Positions 11,570-23,315 of a DNA stretch of 64,000 nt are shown piece by piece. Every line of letters starts with the position of its first letter. Positions within the stretch are counted from its first letter, which is position 1. Location of the stretch: assembly GCF_030272615.1 (NCBI RefSeq), contig NC_081415.1, forward strand, positions 601,297,644 to 601,361,643, in the 5' to 3' direction. Origin of the DNA: Cryptomeria japonica. Its lineage: Eukaryota > Streptophyta > Pinopsida > Cupressales > Cupressaceae. The position numbers were made by a program, and so were the translations under genes. The notes below the pieces were generated by a model. That model saw only the letters and a program-made list of their open reading frames with translations, made no database searches and was not told the DNA's origin.

Positions 11570-13190
11570 TGATAACTCAATGATGAACCACTAGTACCAA
11601 ACCAGTACTAAGAGGGGGGGGGGTGAATCAGTACTAGCACAAATACAGTCCAAAACTGGTTTGACAACAAATATTCTAAATGACTGATAAACAGGGATAT
11701 CGGTAAAACAGAGTGCAACCGGTAACATTCAGTACAGCTCAATCAGTCATGAACCGGTCACTCAATAAGCTTTCCTCTTAGCTCAATACTATAGTATCAT
11801 TATATCCTCATGCATAAACAAGTAAAATTAACCATCAGATCTTCACAACAGTGAGTTCAATATGTTTTATAGATAGGCATAAAACATAGAACCTTCATGT
11901 GCTTAACAGGTAAAACAAAGCATCACAAGACAAAAGCATTTCACATGACACACATATTTTTTCACATGGAAACCCAACTGGGAAAAACCACGGTGGGGAT
12001 GAATACCCACAAGTTGCTTTTTAAACTCTTTAGAAGTCCACTCTGTTAGGAGCCTTGTCTGGTTAAGGACATTACAATAGGTTCTGGTAGGAACCGATCC
12101 TGTTAGGGATCACCCAGTTAAGGGATACCCGGTTAAGGGTTAAACCCGGTAGGGTCACCTTGTTAGAGGATTTCAAGAACTCAATAACTGAAAGGATCTC
12201 CTAAGCTCTCTAGCTTCTCAAAATTCATTAGCCTCGAGTTACCTGGTTAAGGGATTTTAATCAAGCCGGTTAAGACCACCCAATTTAAGGGATTTTGAAT
12301 CAAGCCAGTTAAGGCTACCCTGTTAGGGGAGTTTACAACTGTTGAAGTGGTTAGAGATCAACAGGTATTACAATGATCTGTTAACAACACTAAATGCTAA
12401 TGCAGATCCGTTTAGGCTCCTCTTCACCTTCTGCACATTCACTTTGCAGATATCTCTTCTCTCCTCTGGTCTGGAAAGAATCATGTATCACTTCTCTTGG
12501 ATACACACTCATAACTTTTGCCAACAACTTTAGAAAGAAACACAACATCGACCTTATAGGAAACATATAGGTCGGTAGCAAAAATCCTAAACCCTAAACC
12601 TATTAGGTTAAGCAATTCAAACGGTTTGATCCTAACCATTGAATCATACTCCATTAAATGCAACAATCTTGAATCGATCTCAAGACATTCTCCATCGTCC
12701 ATTATCCACCGATTTCATGGCGGCTAATAACCCTTTACGCGTTATCACCGTTTGATAGACTTTGCTCATTCCCAAGGTAGATAGGAATAGTCTTCTTCAT
12801 GCAAGATCCTTCATGCGCACAGAGCTTACATGGCAACACGATCTATCCTCCATCATACTGCTAACTCATCACATAAAGATCACCGATTGAGTCACACAGA
12901 CTTGAGGTACTCCAACCGGAAACCCTGAAGTGGAAGCTACCTACCAATCGGTAGTCATACAATGCTTCCATGTGCCGGTTCCCATAACTACATGGCGGTT
13001 CACCTTGAACAAATATGCCACTTCACTTTGGCATATAAACTAGTTCATACATATGCCGGTTCCTCTCTCTTCACCTATCACATGTGCCAGTTCACACCAT
13101 GTCTCATATTGACATCAATGACAACATACAATATCATTATGTCTTCATGCCGGTTCATGTAATGCCATGCCGGTTCACATAATGCCAACA
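11570..13190 (-). repeat. Solo LTR (copia-like, 1621 bp) nested in transposon A
   Basis: It is flanked by the 5-bp duplication TTTTT (11565-11569 and 13191-13195). On the minus strand it starts TGTTGGCATT and ends GAGTTATCA. It contains the same modules as the solo LTR at 41474-42875: a G-tract hairpin (11604-11635), a ggaaacccaactgggaaaaac block, and repeated (c/a)ggttaaggg and tgttaggag phrases at about 12040-12330. No internal retrotransposon sequence is present, so it is a product of LTR-LTR recombination. The T-rich TSD is less discriminating than a mixed-base one. Confidence 0.8.
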
Positions 13191-13498
13191 TTTTTCAATC
13201 AGTCTATCAATCAGGACTTTTGTTAGAATTCAATTAGAAAATAAATAATAATTATTTATTAAAGTCAAAATAAGACAAGCCTTATATTGTTGGAAAGCTG
13301 AGAACGTCCTTAAAAAACCCTTTTCATTTTATCAATTTTGGCTATAAAAAAAGTCGTCAGCCACTAGTGTAAAGTCTGAAAAATCAAGGAATACTGAAAA
13401 CCACGTTTTTTCAATTGACTTTCTACGCTTGTCACTTCCAAGCCAAATCCCAAAGCAAACCCGAACCAAAATATGGAGGGAAAAATTTATGTTTTAAA

Positions 13499-13635
13499 AT
13501 CGGATATTTGATTTTTGAAAAAATAAAAAAAATATATTTTAGTAAATTGGGCATAACTTTTGCGTTTTATATCAAAATTTTGATTTTTTATAGGCGTTGG
13601 AAAGGTAATGAAGAGCTCTATGATATGAAATAGGT
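13499..13635. repeat. Inner inverted repeat of transposon A, left arm
   Basis: This segment, including ttgcgttttatatcaaaat and gcgttggaaaggtaat, is inverted near 20165-20290 (attacctttccaacgcc ... gaaacgcaaaagc). The two arms flank the purine-rich tracts and the satellite array. Confidence 0.8.
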
Positions 13636-14104
13636 ATATTTTCAATTATTTGTTTTAAAAAATAATTTTAATTCATTTAAATTCATCCTTCATTTTTAAA
13701 ACATAAAAAACTCATCACTTTTTTATATGATATCCCTATTGCATGAATTTTTGTAAAAATCATCTCAAAATAAACTAAATAAGTCATTAATTAATAATAG
13801 AAAATTTATGAATTTTATTAAGTTCGATAAATTTTGATAAACCATGCTATCTATGTTTGTTCCTTTCTCCACCTCTCTCTCCTAAACCTATCACTCCACC
13901 TATTTGTTTCTTCCTCCCTCTCTTTTGTCCATATTTATACATCTCTCTCTAGACCTATATCTCTAACTATAAATTAATACCTCATTAAATCTCTCAAGCT
14001 CTATAGGCTGGTTATATTTCTACCTCTTCATAATTTCCTCCTCTATGTCTCTCTCTCTTCCCTAAGATATAGACTAGTCTCTTTGCATTTCCTTCTCATC
14101 TCTA

Positions 14105-14501
14105 GCAAGAAAATTTAGAGGGGACAAGGAGAGGCATATGGAAGTATCAAAAAAAGGAGAGGGGGAGAGAGGTGAGAAGGAGATATTAATTGGGGGGAAG
14201 AGAGAGTGAGAGAGAGAGAGAGAGAGCTATAGGTAATTAGGTGGAAGGTGAAGAGAGAGAGGGAGGGGGTGATTGGGGTGAAGAAAGAATGAGAGGGAGA
14301 GTTTGAGATTATTAGGGGGTAGGAGGAGAGGGGGAGAGGGGAAAGTATCAACAAAGAGAGAAGAGAGATGGGGATAGAGGTGAAGAGAGACATAGAGATT
14401 AATTAGGGCGTGGGTAGAGGGGGAGAGGGAAGTATCTATAAACCCATAGGAGGAGAGAGGTGATCAAGGGTAATTGAGGAAAAGAAATAATGTGAGAGAG
14501 A
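14105..14501. repeat. Purine-rich GA low-complexity tract
   Basis: Alternating gagaggggg and gagagagag strings form the left border of the satellite array. A shorter GA-rich tract (19855-20060) borders it on the right. No coding content is supported. Confidence 0.8.
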
Positions 14502-17500
14502 ATATGGTGTCCTAAAGGGTCATATGGTGTCTCATGAACCTTTAGGACACCATATGACACCTTAGGACACCATATGATGTTGTTATAAGTCTTATGGTGT
14601 CCTAAGGGGTCATATGGTGTTCTATGAGCCTTTAGGACACCATATGGTGTCATTAGGGGTTGTATGGTGTGTTAAGGGGTCATATGGTATCCTATGACCC
14701 CTTAGGACACCATATGACCCCTTAGGTATTGTTAGGGGTCATATTGTGTCTGAATGGGTCATATGGTATTGTTGGGGGTTGTATGGTGTGCTAACGAGTC
14801 ATATTGTGTCCTAAGGGGTCACAAGACATTGTATGACCCCTTAGACACCATATGATCCATTAGGTTTTGTTAGGGTTCATACTATGTCCTAAGAGGTCAT
14901 ATGGTGTCCCATGACCCTTTAGGACACCATATGACATCATATGGTGTCATTATGGGTCCTATGGTGTCCTAAGGGGTCATATGGTGTTCTATAACCCCTT
15001 AGGACACCATATGACCCCTTAGGATACCATACGATACCTTGGGACACCATATGATATCGCAAGGAGTTGCATGGTGTCCTAAGGGGTCATATGGTGTCCT
15101 ATGAACCCTTAGGACACTATGACCCATTAGGTGTCATCAGGGGTCTTATTGTGTCCTAATGGGTCATATGGTGTTGTATGACCCCTTAGAACACCATATG
15201 CTTGAGAGACTATATGGTGCTATGGGTCGTATAGTGTCCTATGACACCTTAGGACACCATATGACCCCTTAGGATACCATTTGGTGTTGTTATGTGTTGT
15301 ATGGTGTCCTATGACCCCTTAGGTGTCATTAGGGTTTATTTATGTCCTAAGGGGTCATATTGTGTCCTAAGGGGTCATACGGTGTCCTATGACCCCTTAG
15401 GACACTATATGACGTCGTTAGGGGTCATATTATGTCCTAAGGGGTCATATTGTGTCTTATGACCCCTTAGGACACCACATGGTGTCGTTATGGGTCGTAT
15501 GTTGTTCTAAGGGGTCATATGGTGTTCTATGACTCCTTAGGACACCATTTTTATGTTGTTATGGGTTGTATGGTCTCCTAAGGGGTCATATGTTGTCCTA
15601 TGACCCCTCAAGACACCATATGGTTTCATTATGCGTCTTATGGTTTCCTAAGGGGTCATATGGTGTTCTATGACCCCTTAGGACACCATATGGTGTCATT
15701 AAGGGTCACATGGTGTGCTAAGGGGTCATATGGTGTCCTATGACCCTTTATAACACCATATGACCCCTTAGGTATTGTTAGGCATCATTTTGTGTCGTTA
15801 GGGGTCATATGATGTCCTATGACCCCTTTGGACACAATATGACCCCTTAGGTGTTGTTAGGGGTCATATTGTGTCCTAAAAGGTCATATAGTGTCCTACA
15901 ACCCCTTAGGACACCATATGGTGTCATTTGGGATTGTATGGTGTGCTAAGGGGTCATATTGTGTCCTAAGGGGTCATATGGTGTCTCATGAGACCATATG
16001 AACCCTTAGAACACCATATCGTGTTGTTATGGGTCTTCTTGTGTACTAAGGGGTCATATGGTGTTCTAAGGGGTCACATGGTTTTATATAACCTCTTAGG
16101 ATACCATATGATGCCTTAGTACATGATATGGTGTTGTAAAGGGCCGTATGGTGTTCTAAGGGGTCATATGGTGTTCTATGCGGTTATATGGTTTTGTATG
16201 ACCCCTTAGGACACTATATAACCTCGTTAGGGGTCATATTGTGTCTTATGACCCCTTAGGACACCACATGGTGTCGTTATGGGTCGTATGGTGTTCTAAG
16301 GGGTCATATGGTGTTCTATGACCCTCTAGGACATCATATTATGTTGTTATGGGTTGTATGGTCTCCTAAGGGGTCATATAGTGTCCTATGACCCCTTAGG
16401 ACACCATATGGTGTCGTTATGTGTTGTATGGTGTCCTAAGGGATCATATGGTGTTATATGACCCCTTAGGACACCATATGATCCCTTAGGACACCAGATG
16501 GTGTCGTTAGGGGTTGTATGGAGTGCTAAGGGGTCATATGGTGTCCTATGACCCCTTAGCACACAATATGACCCCTTAGTACACCATTCGATGTCCTTAG
16601 GGGTCATATGGTGTCCTATGACCCCTTAGGTGTTGTTAGGGGTCATATTATGTCCTAACAGGTTATATGGTGTCCTACAACCCCTTAGGACACCATATGG
16701 TGTTGTTAGGGGTTGTATGGTGTGCTAAGGGGTCATATTGTGTTCTAAAGGTTCCTAGGACATCATATAACCCCTTAGGTATCGTTAGGGGTCATGTTGT
16801 GTCCTAAGGAGTCATATGGTGTCTCATGACACCATATGACCCCTTAGGACACCATATCATGTGGTTATGAGTCTTCTTGTGTTCTAAGGGGTCATATGGT
16901 GTTATATGACCCGTTAGGATACCATATGACCCCTTAGGAAACCATATGGTGTCGTAAAGGGTGGTATGGTGTCGCAAGGGGTTGTATGGTGTCCTAAGGG
17001 GTCATATGGTGTCCTATGACCCCTTAGGACACTATATGATGTTGTTAGGGGTCATATTATGTCCTAAGGGGTAATATTGTGTCTTATGACCCCTTAAGAC
17101 ACCACATGGTATCGTTATGGGTTGTATGGTGTTCTACGGGGTCATATGGTGTTCTACGGGGTCATATGGTGTTCTATTACCCTCTAAGACACCATATTAT
17201 GTTGTTATGGGTTGTATAGTCCTCTAAGGGGTCATATGGTGTCCCATGACCCCTTAGGACACCATATAGTGTCATTATGCATCGTATGGTGTCTTTAGGG
17301 GTCATATGGTATTCTATGACCCCTTAGGACACCATATGATTCCTTAGGACACCATATGGTGTCATAAGGAGTCATATGGTATGCTAAGGGTCAAATGGTG
17401 TCATATGATCCCTTAAGACACCACATGGTGTCATTATGGGTCGTATGGTGTTCTAAGGGTCATATGGTGTTCTATGACCCTCTAAGACACCATATTATGT

Positions 17501-19850
17501 TGTTATGGGTTGTATGGTCCTCTAAGGGGTCATATGGTTTCCTATGACCCCTTAGGACACCATATAGTGTCATTATGCATTATATGGTTTCCTAAGGGAT
17601 CATATGTTGTTCTATGACCCCTTAGGACACCATATGACTCCTTAGGATACCATATGGTGTCATTAGGGGTCATATGGTGTGCTAAGTGGTCAAATGGTGT
17701 CCTATGACCCCTTAGAACACCATATGACACCTTAGGTATCGTTAGGTGTCATTTTATGTCATTAGGGGTCATATGGTGTCCTATGACCCCTTAGGACACA
17801 ATATGACCCCTTAAGACACCATATAGTGTCTTTAGGGGTCATATGGTGTTCTATGATCCCTTACGACACAATATGACCCCTTAGGTGTTGTTAGGGGTCA
17901 TATTGTGTCCTAACGGGTCATATGATGTCCTACGACCCCTTAGGACACCATATGGTGTCATTAGGGGTTGTATGGTGTGCTATGGGGTCATATTGTCTCC
18001 TAAAGGCTCCTAGGACATCATATAACCCTTTAGGACAATATATGACCCCTTAGGTATCGTTAGGGGTTATATTGTGTCCTAAGGGGTCATATGGTGTCTC
18101 CTAACACCATATGACCCCTTAGGACACCATATCATGTTGTTATGGGTCTTCTTGTGTTATAAGGGGTCATATGGTGTTATATAACCCCTTAGGATATTAT
18201 ATGACCCCTTAGGTGTTGTTAGGGGTCATATTGTGTCGTAACGGGTTATATGGTGCCCGATGACCCCTTAAGACACCATATGGTGTCATTAGGGGTTGTA
18301 TGGTGTGCTAAGGGGTCATATTGCGTCCTAAAGGTTCCTAGGACATCATATAACCCCTTAGGACACCATATGACCCCTTAGATATCGTTAGGGGTCATAT
18401 GGTGTCTCATGACACCATATGACCCCTTAGGACACCATATTGTGTCGTTATGGGTCTTCTTATGTTCTAAGGGGTCATATGGTATTATATGACCCCTTAG
18501 GATACCATATGACCCATTAGGACACCATATGGTGTCGTAAAGGGTGGTATGATGTCGTATGGTGTCCTATGACCCATTGGGATAGTATATAACGTCGTTG
18601 GGGGTCATATTATGTCCTAAGGGGTAATATTGTGTCTTATGACCCCTTAAGACACTAGATGGCGTCGTTATGGTTTGTATGGTGTTCTAAGGGGTCATAT
18701 GGTGTTCTATGACCCTCTAGGACACCATATTATGTTGTTATGGGTCATATGGTCTCCTATGGGTCATATGGTGTCCTATGACCCCCTAGGACACCATATA
18801 GTATCAGTATGCATCGTATGGTGTCCTAAGGGGTCATATGGTGTTCTATGACCCCTTAGGACACCATATGGTGTCATTAGGGGTTGTATGGTGTGTTAAG
18901 GGGTCATAGGACAGGGTCATATGGTGTCCTATGACCCCTTAGAACACCATATGACCCCTTAGGTATCGTTAGGTGTCATTTTATGTTGTTACAGGTCATA
19001 TGGTCTCCTATGAACCCTTAGGATACAATATGATCCCTTAAGAAACCATATAGTATCATTAGGGGTCATATGGTGTCCTATGACCCCTTAGGACACACTA
19101 TGACCCCTTAGGTGTTGTTAGGGGTCATATTGTGTCCTAACGGGTCATATGGTATCCTACAACCCCTTAGGACACCATATGGTGTCATTAGGGGTTGTAT
19201 GGTGTGCTAAGGGGTCATATTATGTCCTAAAGGTTCCTAGGACATCATATAACCCCTTAGGACACCATATGACCCCTTAGGTATTGTTAGGGGTCATATT
19301 GTGTCCTAAGGGGTCATATGGTGTCTCTTGACACCATATGACCCGTAAGGACACCATATCGTGTTGTTATGGGTCTTCTTGTGTTATAAGGGGTCATATG
19401 GTGTTATATGACCCCTTAGTACACCATATGGTGTCGTAAGGGATCGTATGGTGTTATAAGGGGTCATATGGTGTCTTATGACCCCTTATGACACTATATG
19501 ACCCCTTAGGTGTCGTCATGGGTTGTATTGTGTCCTAATTGGTCATATGACGTTCTTTGACCCCTTAAGACACCATATGACCCCTTGGGACACTATATGG
19601 TGTTGTGGGTTGTATGGTGTCCTAAGGGGTCATATGGTGTCCTACGACCCCTTACGACACCATATGACCCTTTAGGATGCCACATTGTGTCATTAGGGGT
19701 TTATGGTGTCCTAAGGGGTCATTTGGTGTCTTATGACCCCTTAGGACACCATATGGTGTCATTAGGGGTCTTGTTGTGTCTTAAGGGCTCATATGGTGTT
19801 TTATGACCCCTTATGATGCCATATGACCCCTTAGGAGACCATGCAACTCA
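14502..19850. repeat. 5.3-kb fold-back satellite array of a 20-bp motif in both orientations
   Basis: The array is built from TAAGGGGTCATATGGTGTCC and its exact reverse complement, GGACACCATATGACCCCTTA. The two are interspersed at high density for about 5.35 kb, with linkers such as gtcgttaggggtc. Because both orientations alternate, the array can form many overlapping hairpins on either strand. The pattern extends to larger blocks: stretches around 15900-16700, 17700-18500 and 18900-19400 repeat the same order of variants. No gene is present, and the short open frames within it are repeat artefacts. Confidence 0.95.
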
Positions 19851-20164
19851 GGAGTGACAATGATGGAGTGGGAGAGGGAGAGATATGAATAGAAAGATGG
19901 AGATATATGCAGAGATGCATGTAACTTGGTAATTTATTTATCTACATAGAATGAGAAAATAAGTGACATAAGTAGAGAAGAAAGAGATATATAAAATATA
20001 TTATATAAGTATAGATAGACAAGTGATAGATAAAGGAGGTGATAGGGAAAAAAATGAGACTTTGTATGCAAAATTTGTGAGTATTTAAAGTTTTAAAATT
20101 GAAGGACTAACTTCAAATGATTATAATTAATTTTTGGTCTATAATATCATCAAACTACCTCATC

Positions 20165-20290
20165 CATTTGATAGGTATATGAATTACCTTTCCAACGCCT
20201 GGAAAAAATCAAAATTTCGATAAGAAACGCAAAAGCTATGCCCATTTTACTAAAATATATTTTTTATGTTGAGAAAATCGGATATCCTAT
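20165..20290. repeat. Inner inverted repeat of transposon A, right arm
   Basis: This is the reverse complement of the 13499-13635 segment, with scattered differences. Confidence 0.8.
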
Positions 20291-20465
20291 TTGAAAAGTA
20301 TGATATCACAATAGTGACATCACAAATCGGATATCCGATAATATCGAATATTCAATTTGGTTTTGTATTTCCAAACAAAATTCAAATTTCTCCCGACCCA
20401 AACAAAAAGTCAAAGCAGATTTTGGCGTGTTTGGAAAGGTTGAAAACACATTTTTTTCTCCATTT

Positions 20466-20500
20466 CCACTTTTTGGCCCCCCATGATCTTGCACATACCC
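20466..20500 (-). repeat. Right terminal inverted repeat of transposon A plus subterminal block
   Basis: Read inward from 20500 it begins GGGTATGTGCAAGATCATGG. AAGTGG starts 30 bp from the tip. Copia-1 sequence resumes at 20501. Confidence 0.8.
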
Positions 20501-21840
20501 TTCTTCTTCTTCTATAACTTTCAACCAATATTCATCTTTACATGCCTCAATTACTGATACCAGTTCAACTTGTGAAATTAAACATGCCTCATTAGTTTCT
20601 AGTCTTCTTCTTGTCATCACTCCATTTCTCTTATCCCTAATGATCTGATCTTCTGAATGATTCAATCTCACATACCTAGGAGTCTTGTGACTTTCTGTTC
20701 CTCTTCCCTATTCTTTAGTTACTGTAGAATTGTCTGATACTGTTGAAGTAACTGACCTTCAACACTTTGTTCTGGTAAAGGTGCTACCGATTTAGATATA
20801 ATCATTTCCACTACTACTTCCTTCTCATAAACTCTGATTTGACTTTTGTTCAGCTCATCTACTTTGACACTAGCACTCTACACAACTCTCTGCAATGTCT
20901 TGTTATAACATCTATATGCTTTGCTTTCATTAGAATAACCAATAAATATGCCTTCATCACATCTAGGATCAAATTTCCCAATGATATCATCTCTCTTGAT
21001 ATAAAATTTACTACCAAAAATTCTAAAATACTTAAGTGTAGGTGTATTGCCTAACCATAATTCATAAGGTGTCTTACCGGTTTCTCCTTTGATATGTACT
21101 CTATTGAATGTATTGACTGCTATGCTCATTACTTCTCTCGAGTAGATATGAGGTAGACTAGCTTCCATCATCATTGTTCTAGCAGCATCCAAGATAGTTT
21201 TGTTCATCCTTTCCACGACTCCATTCCGCTGAGGTGTCTGGGGAGCAAAAAGTTATCTTCTTATACCATGCTTCTCACAAAAGTTATTAAACTCACTTGA
21301 TGTGAATTCTCCACCATGATCTGACCTCAAACATTTAATCTTCAATCCTATCTCAGTTTCCACTTTAGCCTTAAAGATTTTAAACTTTTCAAAAGCTTCA
21401 GATTTCTCCTTTAGAAAAGTAACCCACATCATTCTAGAATAATCATCAATGATTAGCATGAAATATCTATCACCTTGAAAAATTTTAACTCTAGTAGGGC
21501 CACACAAATCAGTATGAATAAGATCAAGAACATCATTTGATTTATCTTGTATACTCCTAAAAGAGGTTCTCACCTGTTTACCCATTTGACATTCTTTACA
21601 TACCGAATTATAGGGATTCATAATCTTAGGTATATCCCTAGCTGCCTTAGTTGAATTGATCTTCACAATGCAATCAAAATTCACATGACACAACCTTTTA
21701 TGCCATATCCAACTCTCATCAATCTGTGTAATCAAACATGTCTTCTCATTGGAGTTCAAATGAAAGATATTACCTTTTGTCTGTGTACCAATTGTAATCT
21801 CCAAGCCAGATCTGTAAATAATTTTACATTTTCCATCCTT
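20501..21840 (-). pseudogene. copia-1 integrase region, degraded
   Basis: On the minus strand the pre-integrase zinc motif is visible as WHKRLCHVNF and CKECQMGKQ (about 21690-21590). The integrase core follows: DLIHTDLCGP (first Asp), LIIDDYSRMMWVTFLKEKSE, CLRSDHGGEFTSSEF (second Asp) and TPQRNGVVERMNKTILDAA (Glu, near 21215). The downstream part reads GKTPYELWLGNTPTLKYFRIFG. A stop occurs near 21250 (GIRR*LFAPQ), and the C-terminal linker is frameshifted before it is cut by transposon A at 20501. All three catalytic acidic residues remain readable. The enzyme would have inserted copia cDNA. Confidence 0.88.
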
Positions 21841-22090
21841 GAACTATAATTGAAATCCCTTATCTACCAATTGTCCTACACTCAAAAGATTATGCCTTAA
21901 ACCTTCAACATAATAAACATTATAAGTATTGTTCTTACCATCCAATGATATAGTTCCTTTTCCTTTGATCATACATACTTTTTCATCTCCAAATCTAACT
22001 AGATCGCCATCGAATTATTGCAAAGACAAAAACTTCCCTTTATCTCCAATCATATGATGTGAACAACCACTGTCAATTTACCCATTCATC
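21841..22090 (-). pseudogene. copia-1 protease region, degraded
   Basis: The minus strand encodes DSGCSHHMIGDKGKF, with the retropepsin D-S-G triad, then DLVRFGDEKVCMIKG and GLRHNLLSVGQLVDKGFQL. This is the normal Ty1/copia protease layout between gag and integrase. Stops near 22018 and 21848 show that the copy is inactive. Confidence 0.85.
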
Positions 22091-23260
22091 CTTGTCTTCA
22101 ATTTTAGCAGCAAGTGCCTTCTCTTCGGGTACATTCTCTTTCAGTGCCAGATCATCTTCTTTGATAGCCAAGAACACCCATTCCTTCCCATTGCCAAAAC
22201 CACTAGCAGAGTCTTCTGTCAGTTCATCATCAGATTCAGTACTACCTTCCTCATAAGCTATGTAACATGATTTGTCTCTATTTTCTTGTACTTATACTTG
22301 TTCTGATATCCAGGGTTAGGCTTAAATGATCTTCTAAGTCTTTCTTCAAATCTTGAATTCCTTTCAGGACATCTAGATGCAAAATTACCAACTCATTAAT
22401 GCAAAACATTTAAAATGTGCTTTTCCTTCATACTTACTTCCTACCGGTCCTTTAGGTACTCTTCTAGCAAATAGTGCTTCAAGTTTCTCAAATTCATCAT
22501 CTTCTCTCTTCATATCTTCTAATTCCTTTGCATACAAAGCTTTCCAGTCTTGCTTACTGGTTGTAGATGTAGATGCATGAAAAGAAGGTTCAGACTTCAC
22601 AGCTCTAGAAGGTCCAAATTCTTCAAGCTCAAAAGCAGATAGTTTCCCAACCAGAGTATCTCTATTGATAGATGTATTAGCCATTGTTCTCAACTCATTA
22701 ATAGCAATGGCCTTCATTTTGTAAGCTAGTGGCAGGGCTCTCAGAACTTTAGAAATAATTTCGTCTTTGCTCAAAGTTCCACCACAACATTGAATTCCCA
22801 TAACAATTTCATTTACCCTTTCCATGAATGTAGTGATCCTTTCTTCTTCTTCCATCTTCAGGTTTTCATATCTCACCTAGTAACCATGAAGTTTAGCAAT
22901 TTTTACTATAGGGTCACCTTCATTAAGAGTCTCCAACTTATCCCATATAGCTTTTCCAGATGATTTGTTAGTTAATCGCATTATTTGTTGATCAGAAAGT
23001 GCACACAAGAGGGATTCTCTTGCTCTACAATCATTCTCAAGCTCCTTGTCCAGGTTTTCCGGAGGAGGATTGCTAGATCCTAGATTATAAGGTGTGACAC
23101 TATTCTATGTGATCTCCCAAATCTCCTTGCCAAGACATCTCAGATGAGTCTCCATCCGAATTTTCCATACTGTGTAATTTGTTGCATCAAGACTCGGAAT
23201 ATCCCTTCGAAAGATAGTTCCAAAAGAACTGGATGAACTTGAACTGTTAGTCACTATAGG
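22091..23260 (-). pseudogene. copia-1 gag, degraded
   Basis: The minus-strand frame includes NYTVWKIRMETHLRCLG near 23180, the typical N-terminal pattern of copia gag proteins (DUF4219/UBN2-like). It continues with LDKELENDCRARESLLCALSD and YENLKMEEEERITTFMERVN. The C-terminal zinc knuckle is eroded: only KAHFKCFA remains, whereas copia-2 keeps a complete knuckle. The likely start codon position (23255-23257) reads ATA instead of the ATG found in copia-2. Stops near 23105 and 22877 also interrupt it. Gag forms the cytoplasmic particle that packages the element's RNA. Confidence 0.82.
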
Positions 23261-23299
23261 ATCTTCCTCAATCGGTTAATCTTTCTACAGAGAGGACCA

Positions 23300-23313
23300 A
23301 ATCTTTGATACCA
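23300..23313 (-). other. Primer binding site of copia-1
   Basis: On the minus strand, TGGTATCAAAGAT lies two bases inside the 5' LTR end. It resembles the initiator-tRNA-Met complement TGGTATCAGAGC with one change. Confidence 0.85.
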
Positions 23314-23315
23314 AT

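Larger units (their letters stand above)
11010..20500. mobile_element. Transposon A: non-autonomous TIR element with a fold-back satellite array
   Basis: The element interrupts copia-1 exactly. The left flank ends gatctaattct and the right flank resumes ttcttcttctataac, matching the continuous copia-2 sequence near 57045. Termini are inverted over 30 bp with 26 matches (11010-11039 and 20471-20500), both starting GGGTATGTG. The flanking TTCT can be read as a 4-bp TSD, though the local TTC repeat makes this ambiguous. Without the nested solo LTR it is about 7.9 kb. No transposase frame is visible, so it would depend on an enzyme supplied in trans. The termini resemble those of transposon B, which has a transposase-like gene. 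Confidence 0.8.

Noticed and set aside
14502-19850. CRISPR-like array or coding repeats in the satellite
   Set aside because: Units occur in both orientations with no unique spacers, in a plant genome; the short frames are repeat artefacts.
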